Assembly (NCBI GenBank): GCA_037355855.1 | Contig: CM074760.1 | Coordinates: 2,286,501 to 2,350,500, forward strand | DNA: 64,000 nt | Direction: 5' to 3' | Source: Pseudo-nitzschia pungens | Lineage: Eukaryota > Bacillariophyta > Bacillariophyceae > Bacillariales > Bacillariaceae | In this document: positions 46,140 to 57,496 of the stretch, in pieces | Numbering within the stretch: the stretch's first letter is position 1 | How the letters are laid out: every line of letters begins with the position of its first letter | Program-made: the position numbers and the translations under genes | The notes under the pieces: generated by a model | The model's input: only the letters and a program-made list of their open reading frames with translations | Told to the model about the DNA's origin: nothing | Databases searched by the model: none

Positions 46140-47215
46140 ACTTTCGCCGTACTCTCGCCATTCCTCTCGATCACATGGCTTACCGCTTCGTAGCTCGAGG
46201 CGACATAGTCGCTTTCTGCTACGATCGTGTTGTCCTCGAGTTCTGACATGGCAATGAATGCTTGCGTGGGGTGCAGTTGTTCACTCCGTTCAATCTAGGG
46301 GTTGAGATGGGTTTTGATTCTGTATCGGATAACGGCTAACGACGGGACAGGAACGTCTTCTAACGAAAGGTGATCGGGATAATCGCGCTCCCCGTGATGT
46401 TGGACTGTTTCGTGTCACTACTTTCAATTTTGATTGAGAAGCGGTTGCGTCACTTTCGACAAAACCGTAAGGAGTGTTGTGTGTGACATTTTGCACCGGC
46501 ATTGCAACGAAGGAACGACGAACGACAACATTCATGTGAGTAAACAAAAAAATTTCGTCAAGGCTTGCTCGGCTTGTGCCAAAGTTTATCTACCGGTAGG
46601 GCATGGGTGGGCGGGAGCTTGGATTCAATCGTGGACAGAGGGCATATTCACAACGAGACTCTCAATCACGGACGACTCGTTCATAACGAGAATGCTTCGG
46701 ATGTTGATTACTCTTTTGGAATTGTACACGAACGTACACGTACTATTCTTAGGCTTACTTACAGATGAGTGCTGGCCGCTTGCTCACCTCAACAACAACA
46801 AAAATACTTAGTAAACCTTACTTCGTAGTGCTGATACATACCGGGACGTTATACTACGGAATTCCTATCAGCTGTCCCCCGGCTTCCGTAGAAACGAGTA
46901 GATGGGAATGCAGAACCAGGGGACAGCTGATAGGAATTTTGTAGTACTACGTACATGAGATCTTACCGTACGATACAGAACGCTTCTCCACTCTTCCGTG
47001 TTGTCTAAGAATGACACCCCAAAATGATTGCAGCGTCAACCTCATTTTTTTTTCGTCTCAGATAAGCTTCGTGCTTTACGTACTTTATGCTGGTAGTAAG
47101 GTTACTCCACCATACAACGAAACCAGCGTCATTGCTTCTTGGAGTGGAAGACTTCGGGTTTTGCCAGAAGCGACAATGATTTTGATGGGGTCACACGAAA
47201 ACTCAATCAGCACAG
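46140..47215. other. Intergenic between divergent genes
   Basis: The probable shared promoter region of the five-TM gene and the second sulfotransferase. It holds the hairpin element at 46861-46937, plus GTAAACCTTACTTCG (46810) and AAGGTTACTCC (47098). No gene is seen. Confidence 0.4.
46861..46937. repeat. Perfect 19-bp inverted repeat (hairpin element)
   Basis: ATTCCTATCAGCTGTCCCC at 46861-46879 is the exact reverse complement of 46919-46937, with a 39-nt loop starting near CTTCCGTAGAAACG. Outer bases (TACTACGG / TTGTAGTA) extend the stem imperfectly to about 28 bp. A diverged relative is at 38882-38960. Confidence 0.85.
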
Positions 47216-48945
47216 ATGGAGAACCAATATGAAACGTTTACGAGCACTAGCGTAGGAATCGGGCAAATCATCAATCCAAGAAAGTCGTCTGCGCCATTAC
47301 CGTCGTTCTCTTGGACTTTTTTGCTCAAACTGGTGTTGCTGGTTCTTTTGATCGCAAATTTGGTGGTCACATTCCGGGCGCCAATCACGGCGGCTTCGTT
47401 TCCGAATGCCGACCCCGGTGGAAATGTGCTGTCTCCTTCGGCAACTGCGCTGGCGAGGTCACGGGCAGGCAGAGATGAAGATGCAAAGGGAGAGGGAGAG
47501 GGAATAAACGACGGCGTTTTCCAGCGCAGCAAACTGGGAACGAAACCCAAATCGGTAAAGCAGGTCCCCAATAGAACTAGCGAAGGTGAAAACAAGCTCC
47601 GAAAGGGACCTGGAAACATTGGTTAACGTAACACATTTCCTCTGCCATATACCCAAGACCGGAGCCGAGTACGCAACGGATGTCCTGAATTCCCTCCAAA
47701 TGGCGACCATACCTCTTCCCCGAGACCTCGATCTGGGCAGGATACGGAGAGCCCAGGCTGCGTACGACCGCTCCCTGAGACGCAATAATTCTTCCGCGTC
47801 ATACTTCTCGACCGAATCAACCGACCACGATCACAGCAATCCTAAATCGAAAGCCTATGCCCCGCCATTCATCTGCAACTCGGGTGTGCGTCCCCTTCGA
47901 TACCTGCAACACTTCTTTCTCTACCCCCCTTCACGACCGATCAAGTTTAGGTGCTCCTTTTGGACGACCGAAGCCCCCTATTCGTCACAGGGGGTCAGAG
48001 GTGACCCCGTAGCCAAAAATGTCTACACGATTGTCCGCGAACCCATTTCGCACGTTCTTTCCCAATACTTTCACTGTACGGAATCGGTGGACCATTCCCA
48101 GCTACGCAGCCGATCGACGGGAAACTTGCTCAATCACCACGAGAAAATGCCCTCTCTCGATTTCTGGTTGGCCAAATATGCGAAACTCGCAAGAAGCATC
48201 CCTCTCGACGAGATTTCGCCCTTTGAACTCAAAAGGTTAAAGAGCATAGCGGTACTCCGACAGCGCTTCAGATGCTACAATCCCATCGATTCCGAATCAG
48301 CCTTTGTGCAGTTTCCACCCGTGATCAAAAACGCGAGGGGGGAGCAAAGGATGCTGGTTCTTCCGAAGGATTATACCTACCCGTATTTCGATGGCAAGGA
48401 TTCGAATGGTCGACGACCGGAGCACGACGATCGCGACGAGGCCTCGAAACAGCTGGATCGACAACTCTTTGACGATCTCAAGAAACGGTTTCCGGGTGAT
48501 TGGAGACACCGCGCAAATGACAAAAACCGTCTGCGCGATCTTTATCGATTATTCCGAAGGAAAGCACATTCCGGCACCCTGTGATTGCACCCAAACAGTC
48601 GGTGGCAACACCACCGGCAACGATGACTTTTTCCAAATTCGAAATCTGTACTTCAAGAAAGGTTCGCAGCTTGTATTCCGGGGCCTATCTCGGAACATCA
48701 CCATTGGCTACGATGCAGAGAAACATTCTCACGGAGTAAAGCACCACGGGTCTTCCTTTGCCGAGACGAATCTCACCTCGGTCCAGAAGGATGTCATACA
48801 AAACTTTTTGCGAAAACGAGATTTGGTCCTTTACAACGTAAGTCGCGCCGTCTTTGCCGAGCAGGTTCGGGAAATGGAGGTCTCCTACGGGATCAAATTG
48901 TGCGACCAATGGAATCGGTCGCCGAGGGAGGGTGGCGACGATTGA
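47216..48945 (+). CDS. Sulfotransferase family 2-like Golgi enzyme; two +1 frame breaks
   Basis: Three successive frames, each one base later than the last: 47216-47626, open to 48584, then to 48945. The N-terminal part has TM helix LLKLVLLVLLIANLVVTF (about 36-55) after a short cytosolic tail. The second frame carries NVTHFLCHIPKTGAEYATDV, the PAPS P-loop (HIPKTG), and NVYTIVREPISHVLSQYFHC, the 3'-phosphate site with the Arg-Glu-Pro triad typical of 2-O/6-O glycosaminoglycan sulfotransferases. The third frame carries CDCTQTVGGN..., FIDYSEGK and a conserved-looking tail (SVQKDVIQNFLRKRDLVLYN) common at the end of this fold. Breaks lie in 47586-47626 and about 48553-48584 (CCGAAGGAAAGC). Intact motifs in all three frames argue for base-insertion errors rather than a dead gene. 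Corrected length is about 575 residues. Confidence 0.75.
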
Positions 48946-50149
48946 CGGCATTCCAAAGGTGTTTGACGAACAAAGGGCACGACATCTCGTGCGTACACGA
49001 CCAAGACCAACGCCTGCACGTAGTGTACTGAATGAACGATAGTGAGGAACAATGATCGGAACGAGGGCCGTCTTCGTTGAAGATTGAGGGGACCAAAAAA
49101 TGATATCTACCGTATGCATGGCACGACGCGATGCGATTTCGCCCCTGATATGTGTCGGGATGCAGTAGATTGGTATTTTTCCGATTCTTGCTTCTTCTGC
49201 GATTGGGATGGTACTATTTCCACGTGCACAAAGGAGTGTGTAACAGCTGTCGTTGGCATTCCTATTCCAATGCAAGCTGTCGTTCGTGCTTGCAAGTTCA
49301 ATGCGGTAGGAGAGCCACAAAACTCTGAAGCAATGTAGAAGAATAGAGAGTTGTGATTTTCTGCTTTAGCCCGTATGTGAATTAGTCAGAATCTTCCGTT
49401 TTCATTTGTCCTGGTCACCTAAGTACTTCATGGTATTGTGCGTTATGCACAACACGGCAGGTACTAGTGACACCTGGCACATCAAAATCAAAAAATGAAT
49501 TGTAATAACATAGCCAACATATTGCTATGGGCTCTCCTTTTTCGTTCCTCTTGGTCAAAAGGCTACAACATTCAAAACCACAAGCTGAATACCACCTCCA
49601 GCATGTCAATGAACACTGCAAACCACGTGCTCACTAGTACACAGCTCGAGAAAAAAAACATCCCGCATTGGCAAAGAATGAACAGCACGTAGCTGTTCGA
49701 CATGACAACGTATTTTAAAATAACAAAGCAGGACCCATCACAGCATCGTGCAATTGGATTATGGCAACTTTATGGCCACTGAATTGGCATTGTTTTTCAT
49801 CAAAAGGATCGAATTAGCTCAGCAGAAGTAAATGCAATGCACTATTCCCTCCAACCTGTCCAGGGGAACACACAACTATGTTTGATTCTGATTGATCATC
49901 TTCTGGGCCGCCCGGTCTGTCTGTATGCGGTTGATGTTCTGTTCTTACTTTTTCTGCATAAAAATCTGAACAGAGAAAAATTCACCGATCACTCTCGATC
50001 CGCACGCTGCGCTCCGCACTCCGCACTCCGCACTCCGCACTCCTGGTACGGTAGTTGTTGACACAATCGCGTGTCGCCATCCGCGCACAAGTTTTGGCAG
50101 GAAGGTTGAACCGTTTGTCACATGAAAACGTGAGATAGAATCCCGAACG
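48946..50149. other. Intergenic
   Basis: No supported gene. A CTCCGCACTCCGCACTCCGC microsatellite lies at about 50010-50041, shortly before the DBR1 start; a shorter CGCTGCG precedes it. Confidence 0.35.
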
Positions 50150-52829
50150 ATGTCGCATTATCAGCCGCACAGAGGAAGAGGGGGAGGACGCTATGGGAAT
50201 CACAGTTTGGGACGGGGGTATGGACATCAGGAACGAAACAGTATTCCTAACTTTCGCGGGGGAGGAGGACGCGGAAGAGGACGAGGACGCGGACGATGGG
50301 GCGGGAGACCATCCGATCACCGTGGTCGGGGACGAGGGGGAGGGAGGAGCGGCAACAGAATGGGTCGAGGGGATCTTCAATACAGGCCATCGGCGTTCGA
50401 TCCCATTGAGGAGATCGGGGACCTTTCATGCCTCACCTTGCACCGAGGGAAAGGGTTCGTCGGAGATTGTTCGAATCGCTGTTGAGGGATGTTGTCACGG
50501 AGAACTGGATCTCATCTACGACCGCTTAATGGACCACCAGAAGACCTCGGGGCGTGAGATTGATTTGCTCATCTGCTTGTGGGGATTTTCAGTCCCTTCG
50601 GAATCCGGCAGACTTCAATTCGTCGAGCATTCCACCAAAGTACCGTAGACTGGGGACCTTTGCCAAGTACTATGCCGGCGAGAAAGTTGCACCCATACTC
50701 ACAATCTTCATCGGAGGAAACCACGAGGCATCTCAACCTCTCCGGGAATTGCACTACGGGGGATTTGTAGCACCAAACATTTATTTTTTGGGTTCAGCAG
50801 GGGTGGTTCGGTACCGGGGGATCCGGATTGCTGGAATTTCCGGAATTTATAAGAGCCACGATTATGAAATGGGATACCATGAGGCACCACCTTATGATCA
50901 TCGGACCGTGAAGAGTGTCTATCACGTCCGAAAAATTGATGTGGAACGCATGAAGCTTGTTATCGTCCACTTGTGGTGCACCCTTGGATGGACACACGAC
51001 AGACAATAACAGTAACAATAACAATAACAACATCGAAGTCTTTGTCAGTCACGATTGGCCCCTTGGAATTGAGCAGCATGGAGACACGCGAGGACTCATC
51101 CGTAGGAAACCCTATTTCAAGGCAGAAATCGAGAGGAACGAGCTGGGAAGTCCCCCGAACAGGGAACTCCTGGATACCTTGAAACCCAAGCATTGGTTTT
51201 CCGCTCATTTGCACGTGAAGTTTGAAGCAACCGTCGTCCATCGGAAATCAAAACCAGATGGAAGTAGTAGCAACGACACAGATAGCACTGCCACCAAAGA
51301 GACGCCGACTGTTCAACCAACAAGCAGCTTGTTGATGCCATCCCAAGCGAGATCAAAATCAACAGCAGCAGCAGCAGCAACAGCAACAGCAACAGGACCA
51401 TCTTCGCTAGGTATCTCAAGATGAAAACCGAAAAACAGCAAACCTCAACGCAGGAAGTGCGTTGGCACCATTGCCCTTCGACGAGAACAATGCATCGGAT
51501 ACAGACACAGGTACCGACAAAGCATTTGCACTATCCACCACAACGGAATTTCATGGAGTTGAAAGTTCGGAATCAAAATGCCCCAGCGATCCAATTCCGG
51601 ACCTAACGGATTTAATGACAAAATTCTTAGCACTCGATAAGTGCCTGCCACGCCGACAGTTTTTGTCGGTGTTGAACGTGCGCCTTCCTAATGCTTCGGG
51701 AAGCAGCAGAGGGGAACCGTCGCTGTCGTCCACCGGTACTACAGAAAAGCAGCAGGTTTCTTCCAAAAAATTGCAAGAAAACGAATTTGATGCTACTAAA
51801 CCAGCATCCTTCACAAATGATTCGGCAACTAGCCATGATAAAAATTCCGAAGCATCTAGAACGAGGAAATACCACTTGGAATACGATCCTGAATGGTTAG
51901 CAATATTGAAGCAGACGCATCATTGGAATACAACGGAACGACGGCCCGTCTCCACTTTCTCTGTAAAGACAGCAGAGGACACAGCAAAGAAGTCCGAGGA
52001 TGGTTCTCCTGTTCGATACGACTCTTCCTGGGTGAAGCAGCGCTTCGAAGAAACTTTTCGAGACGAAAGGGCGAAAAGAATGGAGACGGATGATGGTGAT
52101 GGTGCGGGGTCTGGACAAACCGAAGGCAAAGCGTCCCGGACGCTAGATTCGGAATCAGCGGAACACTATTTGGAAATTCCGCGAGACTTTGTCCCGACAG
52201 TTCCCTATTACACCGACGATGCCTTTCAAGGCAACAGGACGCATGCACTCTTCACCACCAGTGTTGCCGGCTATGGGCAATCCACAAACCGATCGCCTCT
52301 TGCATATTTTAGAGTTGACTCACATCCTCACGAGGCCGTATGACCCATGTTTAACACAAGAAGCAATTTCAGCAAAGTGGCGTTGTAGTGGGGAGAAACA
52401 AACCGATCGTGGTAGCCACAGAGATATCAAGGGGAAAGGAATTAGTCAGTACCGGTAGCAACCAGAACAATAGTGTCAATGGTGATTGATGATGAAAATG
52501 AGATTGATATTGATATTGACATTGAAAACGAGGATGGTGACGGAGACCGTAGGGATGGCAAAGCCGAACATGGTGTTGCTGATATGCAAGAAAAAGGAAC
52601 AATAGAAGCAGTTGATGACAACGAGATTGAAATCGACGATATCGACGACGAGGGTGACGACAACGACGAGGGTGACGACAACGAGGTGGGTGATGATAGC
52701 AAAACTCGCAAGAACTCTGAAGGTGTCACGGATGACACGGATGACACGAATGAAATTGATCTTGATGGCGATGAATCAGAAATTGACTCGAAAGCAACTG
52801 TGTTTAAGAAAGCTCGTCTAGAAGATTGA
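50150..52829 (+). CDS. DBR1: RNA lariat debranching enzyme DBR1 with RGG-rich N-terminus; seven +1 frame breaks
   Basis: Cleaves the 2',5' branch of excised intron lariats in the nucleus. Metallophosphoesterase motifs appear in order: [38 protein letters not shown] and [43 protein letters not shown] and [11 protein letters not shown]; then the C-terminal [16 protein letters not shown] block. Residues 1-75 are an RGG/GRG tract ([18 protein letters not shown]), absent in the animal and yeast proteins as I know them, suggesting RNA binding. The frame steps +1 seven times: near 50440-50465, 50577, 50957-51007, 51411-51422, 52276-52278, 52431-52458 and 52475-52489. The best-placed one is ATCTGC-T-TGTGGGGATTTT, where dropping T restores ICCGDFQ. 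The final acidic segment ([14 protein letters not shown] to KARLED) probably belongs to the same protein. Single exon. Confidence 0.88.
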
Positions 52830-54492
52830 ATCGCGACATTGAACGGCCAAGAGCTAGTATCTGGACTAGAACGTCCGAATAAATAGTTTGCTTCAATTCA
52901 AAGAGAGAGAAAGGATCTTTTCCCTGGTCGTTTCGCAAGCTCTATTGAAACTATTCCTACACAAAAAGACAATGTTTGATAGCACTGAATATGTGTACAA
53001 AAAGTTGTCATCTCCAATTCGACCAATTTATGCGAAGGGAATTTTGAATTGATTGGTTGTCGTTATACGAGTGCTTGCTGTCTTTCACAAAAATATAATA
53101 GTTGACACGTATTCAATCCATTTACAAGTGTTTCCAATTTCAACTCCTGTTCTTTCATCCACGTGCATCAACTCGGTCTGTTGGAAGGATCCAAATGGGA
53201 ATCAATCGTCATCCTGTTTTCACAAACTTGTCAATTAAAAGTCAGACCAATCAAATTCTCAACAGTTATTAAAAGTCTGTTGTACGTTATTGTGTGTTTG
53301 AAGGGTAAGATACCTCTTACCTTACTTTTTTACATGAAAATCCAAAACTACGGATTACTGAGAAAGAGGTGCACCGCCTAGGTGTTTTTTGAGAATGAGA
53401 TCTTCGCGAATTTTAGAGTCATGCCTAGCTTTACTGCACGCGAAATTCATCCCCAGCATTGAGTGATTCCCGAAACTTTATGCCTTCATATAATATCGTA
53501 GATTATATGCCTTCATTCTTTTTGGCGCACCCAACAGACATGCATTAAAAATGGATGACAGACAGGCGTGTAGAAGGCCAATTTTGGAATTTGGAATCTT
53601 GTTTCGAAAAACAAAAATTCTCTCTTTATTCCCTCAGCGTGCTTCTATCGCCAATTTTTAGCGTGATTCCCTTGAAATTTAAATTTAGTTGCATATTCTG
53701 GAGGAGGCAAGTGTGTCTCCTCCAGAATATGAAAAAATCGGTTAAGAATTTCATAAATCTATGTTACGGGCAGATAATAATATGTGTGCCACCTCAGTTA
53801 TTATGTAATATGACACGTGCATATTAGTTTCGGGAATCACTCATTACGAGTAAAACCTTATGCGAGTATGCAGATTTTTAAATTTTTAAAAAGTAGAAGT
53901 ACATAGTGCGTAGTAAGTCTTAGTTAGTTTTGCTCGCGCGAGGACGTCAGATGGGAAGCTGAAATCGAGTTTTGCCATTGGCGTATTTTTTATTTTGTAC
54001 TTCGTATTTTTACAATTTTGCGAGGAAGGCAACGCATCATGAAACATCTTCGGAGCATGCCATCACACGTGCCCAGAATGAGGTTATTCTACACTTCGCA
54101 GATCTCCGTTACGATGTCAAAGTGACACAGTTGGATGCATTGCCATGGCCGAGGCATGTACTTGTACTCTGATGTCTAATGTACCGTATGGGAGACAACA
54201 AATCCATCACTCCGTCCGAGGCTTTAGCGGGAGTCATTCGTTCATAAAAATCAATCCTTTGACTATCATCCCATTGACTCATGAAGCATTGGACGAACAG
54301 AAATTGAGCTATTCGCGTAGCAGTGTAGAAAGAGCGCAAGTACTCTGAAGATAACATCTTCCGACCATCGAAGCATGGAAAGAAACGCATACATTAGGTC
54401 GAATAATTTTGGAGCGAATGCCTTCAAAGGAAAAACCAAGAACACCGTCTATTATACATGATACTGGATAAAAGCGACTAGCATCCCCAAGA
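52830..54492. other. Intergenic carrying a TIR element
   Basis: Apart from the element at 53461-53842, no gene is seen. The flanks are AT-rich with short frames lacking domains. Confidence 0.35.
53461..53842. mobile_element. MITE-like element with 17-bp TIRs and a central 15-bp hairpin
   Basis: GAGTGATTCCCGAAACT at 53461-53477 is the exact reverse complement of 53826-53842. ATT borders both ends (GCATT before, ATTACG after) and may be a 3-bp target duplication. Within it, CATATTCTGGAGGAG (53692-53706) pairs perfectly with 53717-53731 around a 10-nt loop. There is no coding capacity. Confidence 0.75.
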
Positions 54493-56355
54493 GTGCGACA
54501 ACGTTGCACGACAAAAAAGTGTGTGCGAAAAATGGGTGACGGAAACCAATGTTTTTACCAACACAATCCAAACTCTGATCGCCGTCATCGCCCACATGTC
54601 CCTCAACGGAGAAACGAGAGCTTTCGTCGATTTGTGATCGTCGTATTGGTTGCTTCTTTCGCGTGGCGGCTCTGTATGTGGTGGAGAGTCGAGAATCTCT
54701 TTGACCCGATTTCAAAGACGTATGGCAGTATGGGATTTGAAGTGGATACTAGGACTACTGTAGAGTCTATCGACAGCCCGTTAATGGAGCAAAGAATCTT
54801 CCGAGAAGAAAAGCAACAGGTCAAAACGTCTTTTGCTGAGAATTATCAGAGCAACGATATCGATCAGAAATGGGTGACGACGACGGGAACTAGCGGTTTT
54901 CAAACCACCAACAAACACTTCCCACGGGTCTTTGCCTTGACCGAGAGTGTACCACGTTTTTTTTCTTCCGATTCTCCGCTTCATAGGATGTACGCCAACA
55001 AGACTGCTGAACCGCTTGACCCGGTTCTCGACACCTACAATCCTCGGTCCCACAGTACTGACAAGTCGAACCTAGAAAATGCCATAAAGGCACGACAATT
55101 TACGAAGGACTATAAAACCCACTGCGTCGATATGGTCGACTGGCAGTCCAAGAGTTATCCGGTCTGCAATTCGATCCACGAACTTGGAATCCTTGGGGGA
55201 TCACCTAGCGAGATAACCGAATCCAAGTTTGACTTCATGGGTCGTGGGAATTGGAGGTCCTCGTTTCGGATTCGAATATCTCCCCCGTACTCTTCTCTTG
55301 GCAGTGTCCGAAAATATGAAGAAGACAGCAAGAAGAAACATCGCTATGAAACTCTTGTCTTGAAGCTATACCACCTTCACACCGATAAAGAGTTTCCCTT
55401 TGATCCATTAGCCTTCGAAATGCATCGCATTGATGCTCTCATCTCCCAAAGGATGACGGCATCTCCCCAAGTCATCGACATCTATGGGTACTGCGGCACG
55501 ACGTCCCTCAACGAATTCGGTGTTGTGGACCTTGAAAGCAAGGTCCGAGCCGGAAAAAAGCTCAGCAAAAAATCCAAATTTCGGATTGCTGCGCAGGTGG
55601 CTTTTGCCCTCGCGGATCTACACGGGGTTGATTATCCCGAGGGCAACAACGCAACTATAATTCACGGAGACATAAAGCCCGAAAATATTTTCTTGGGGGA
55701 AACTACCGGGAGCGGAAAAGGCTCAAAATCGACCACCATTGTGAAGCTTAGTGACTTCAACAATTCCATCCTACGAAAATGGAACAAGACCAGTCACAAA
55801 CCCTGCCCATACTACCACGATGAATACGATCTGAGCTGGGGTTCGGGTTATAAACCAGTCGAGCACTCGAAAGAGGGATACCCACCCCTTGACGAATCCA
55901 TCGACGTCTTTGCGATCGGTGGCATTTTTTATTACATTCTTGTCGGAAAGGATCCGTACTTTCAATATCCAAAGGGGAAGGAAGAGCAGTACATGAAGCA
56001 GGGAATACTCCCCCCACTACCACTTTCGGTGACGACTATTGATGGCGGGTATGAGGACTACGAAAAGAAAAACCTGCAGGATGCCAATAGTACTATGAGC
56101 AACAAAAAGTTTGGTGGGGACCAGGGACAGATTGCTCCGCCACTACAGAGAGAAAACGATAGGAATGTGGACAATCAGGAAGAGCAAAGTGATGCTGCCC
56201 TCAACAGAAACCATAGTTCCATTGGCACTGTGATCGAGGCGATACCATTGGCTCTGGCATTGCATGCTCGCGATCGTGCTTCGGCGGAGAAACTTGCGGA
56301 GCACTTTGATCCGATGAAGAACCGCAATGAAGAACATTCCTCCACGATTAAATGA
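54493..56355 (+). CDS. TM-anchored protein kinase-like protein with HGD/DFN active site
   Basis: 620 residues. A TM helix at about 47-65 (FVIVVLVASFAWRLCMWW) follows a basic tail, so the kinase domain probably faces the ER/Golgi lumen or cell exterior. The kinase-like fold begins near 245 (FMGRGNWRSSFRI as a degenerate glycine loop). Further: VLKLY (Lys 291), a helix with E at 309, HGDIKPEN (391-398; Arg of HRD replaced by Gly), LSDFNNS (421-423 DFN instead of DFG), GYKPVEH as the APE region, and DVFAIGGIFYYILVGKDPY as helix F. The catalytic Asp, Asn and metal Asp are kept, so activity is possible; loss of DFG Gly is unusual. Diatoms have an expanded family of such TM kinases by my recollection. 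An alternative start at 54532 (MGDGNQ) removes 13 residues. Confidence 0.7.
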   Translation: MRQRCTTKKCVRKMGDGNQCFYQHNPNSDRRHRPHVPQRRNESFRRFVIVVLVASFAWRLCMWWRVENLFDPISKTYGSMGFEVDTRTTVESIDSPLMEQRIFREEKQQVKTSFAENYQSNDIDQKWVTTTGTSGFQTTNKHFPRVFALTESVPRFFSSDSPLHRMYANKTAEPLDPVLDTYNPRSHSTDKSNLENAIKARQFTKDYKTHCVDMVDWQSKSYPVCNSIHELGILGGSPSEITESKFDFMGRGNWRSSFRIRISPPYSSLGSVRKYEEDSKKKHRYETLVLKLYHLHTDKEFPFDPLAFEMHRIDALISQRMTASPQVIDIYGYCGTTSLNEFGVVDLESKVRAGKKLSKKSKFRIAAQVAFALADLHGVDYPEGNNATIIHGDIKPENIFLGETTGSGKGSKSTTIVKLSDFNNSILRKWNKTSHKPCPYYHDEYDLSWGSGYKPVEHSKEGYPPLDESIDVFAIGGIFYYILVGKDPYFQYPKGKEEQYMKQGILPPLPLSVTTIDGGYEDYEKKNLQDANSTMSNKKFGGDQGQIAPPLQRENDRNVDNQEEQSDAALNRNHSSIGTVIEAIPLALALHARDRASAEKLAEHFDPMKNRNEEHSSTIK

Positions 56356-57496
56356 TTTTCCACGCAAAGAGACTGTTAATCCGTCAAGAGATTAATCAGT
56401 ACTAATTATGAATGTATCCATAATCGAACTTCAAAAACGATACTTGTACGTGTAGTATGAATACGACAAAACAACTTCTTCCATTGTTCTACCGGTATCA
56501 GATGCCAGGACCATAATGTCGAGCTTCTACAACACGTATTACTCGTACTATTAGCCAAAAAAATGCCCTACAGTATTTTCTAATGTTTCGAATAACTGGA
56601 ATCATTGGAAATGGCGGCCGTTGCCGTTCCAAGTTTTCACGCAGTCCGGCCAGATGATGGATGGAAGCAGACAATTCACACCGTTCGACGATTACTACTT
56701 GGTATTGTTGTTATTGTTACAATGACGAAGTAAGGTTAACTTGCCGAAATTCGAAGAATTATTTTTCCAGACGTCTTGTACGGTATGTGCGAGTACTAGT
56801 ACCGTACGTGTAGGCAGCCTTGTTTAAATTTTACGAATAGTAGTACATATGAAGTAATTACCAAAACAATAATATGTGATACCTCATTTCTTCGATTCGT
56901 GGATACTTCTTACGCTCGTACGTCATCGAAAATTGTTACCAAACACGTTCGGAGTTCAAGTTTCTGCAAGGAATTCATCATACTTCTCCTATAACCGTAA
57001 ACTGACACTCCCTTCTAAAGTAGTGATACTGAAAAAGGTTCTGAATGTTTCAACGGCCTTTGATAGGCATCACCTCTCAGTCTTTCATTGTTGTTTAGAA
57101 GCTCCATTTTGACTTTAACATCAAAACACAAGTTTTACTTTTACTTCTGTTGATTTTCGATCCGAAGTTAAAAAAGAACAGGGCCGCTTTCGTTTTCTGA
57201 GAAAAAAAAGTCGAAGAAGGTGAGACTCGTGGCAAGTCAAACCTGTGACGAACTACTAATGAATAAGATGATGACATCAACGATAGCTGAGTTCATTTCC
57301 GCAAGGCGTCAAGGTGGTGATCGGTAGTAATAGTAATATCATTATAATTAGATTATTCTTTCTGTCATGATTATCGCTCTGCATAACAGCAACACTAGTT
57401 TCATTTACGTCGAACATATATATCAGGTGGGAAAACTACACAACTGGGTGGAAGTTGCTTGTCACATCACACTGATTCAATGCGGAAAACACATCC
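56356..57496. other. Intergenic between convergent genes
   Basis: No gene is seen. AAGTAAGGTTAACTTGCCG (56729) and TACTAGTACCGTACGTGTAG (56792) belong to the recurring intergenic word set. Confidence 0.4.

Noticed and set aside
49801..49870. tRNA-like stretch (GAATTAGCTCAGCAGAAG)
   Set aside because: A-box-like only; no anticodon stem, B box or acceptor pairing.
50150..52829. Euplotes- or antizyme-style +1 frameshifting triggered at stop codons
   Set aside because: At two DBR1 sites (before IAVEGCC and before CGDFQ), in SIT and in the winged-helix gene, the shift must come upstream of the zero-frame stop, and there is no common slippery motif.
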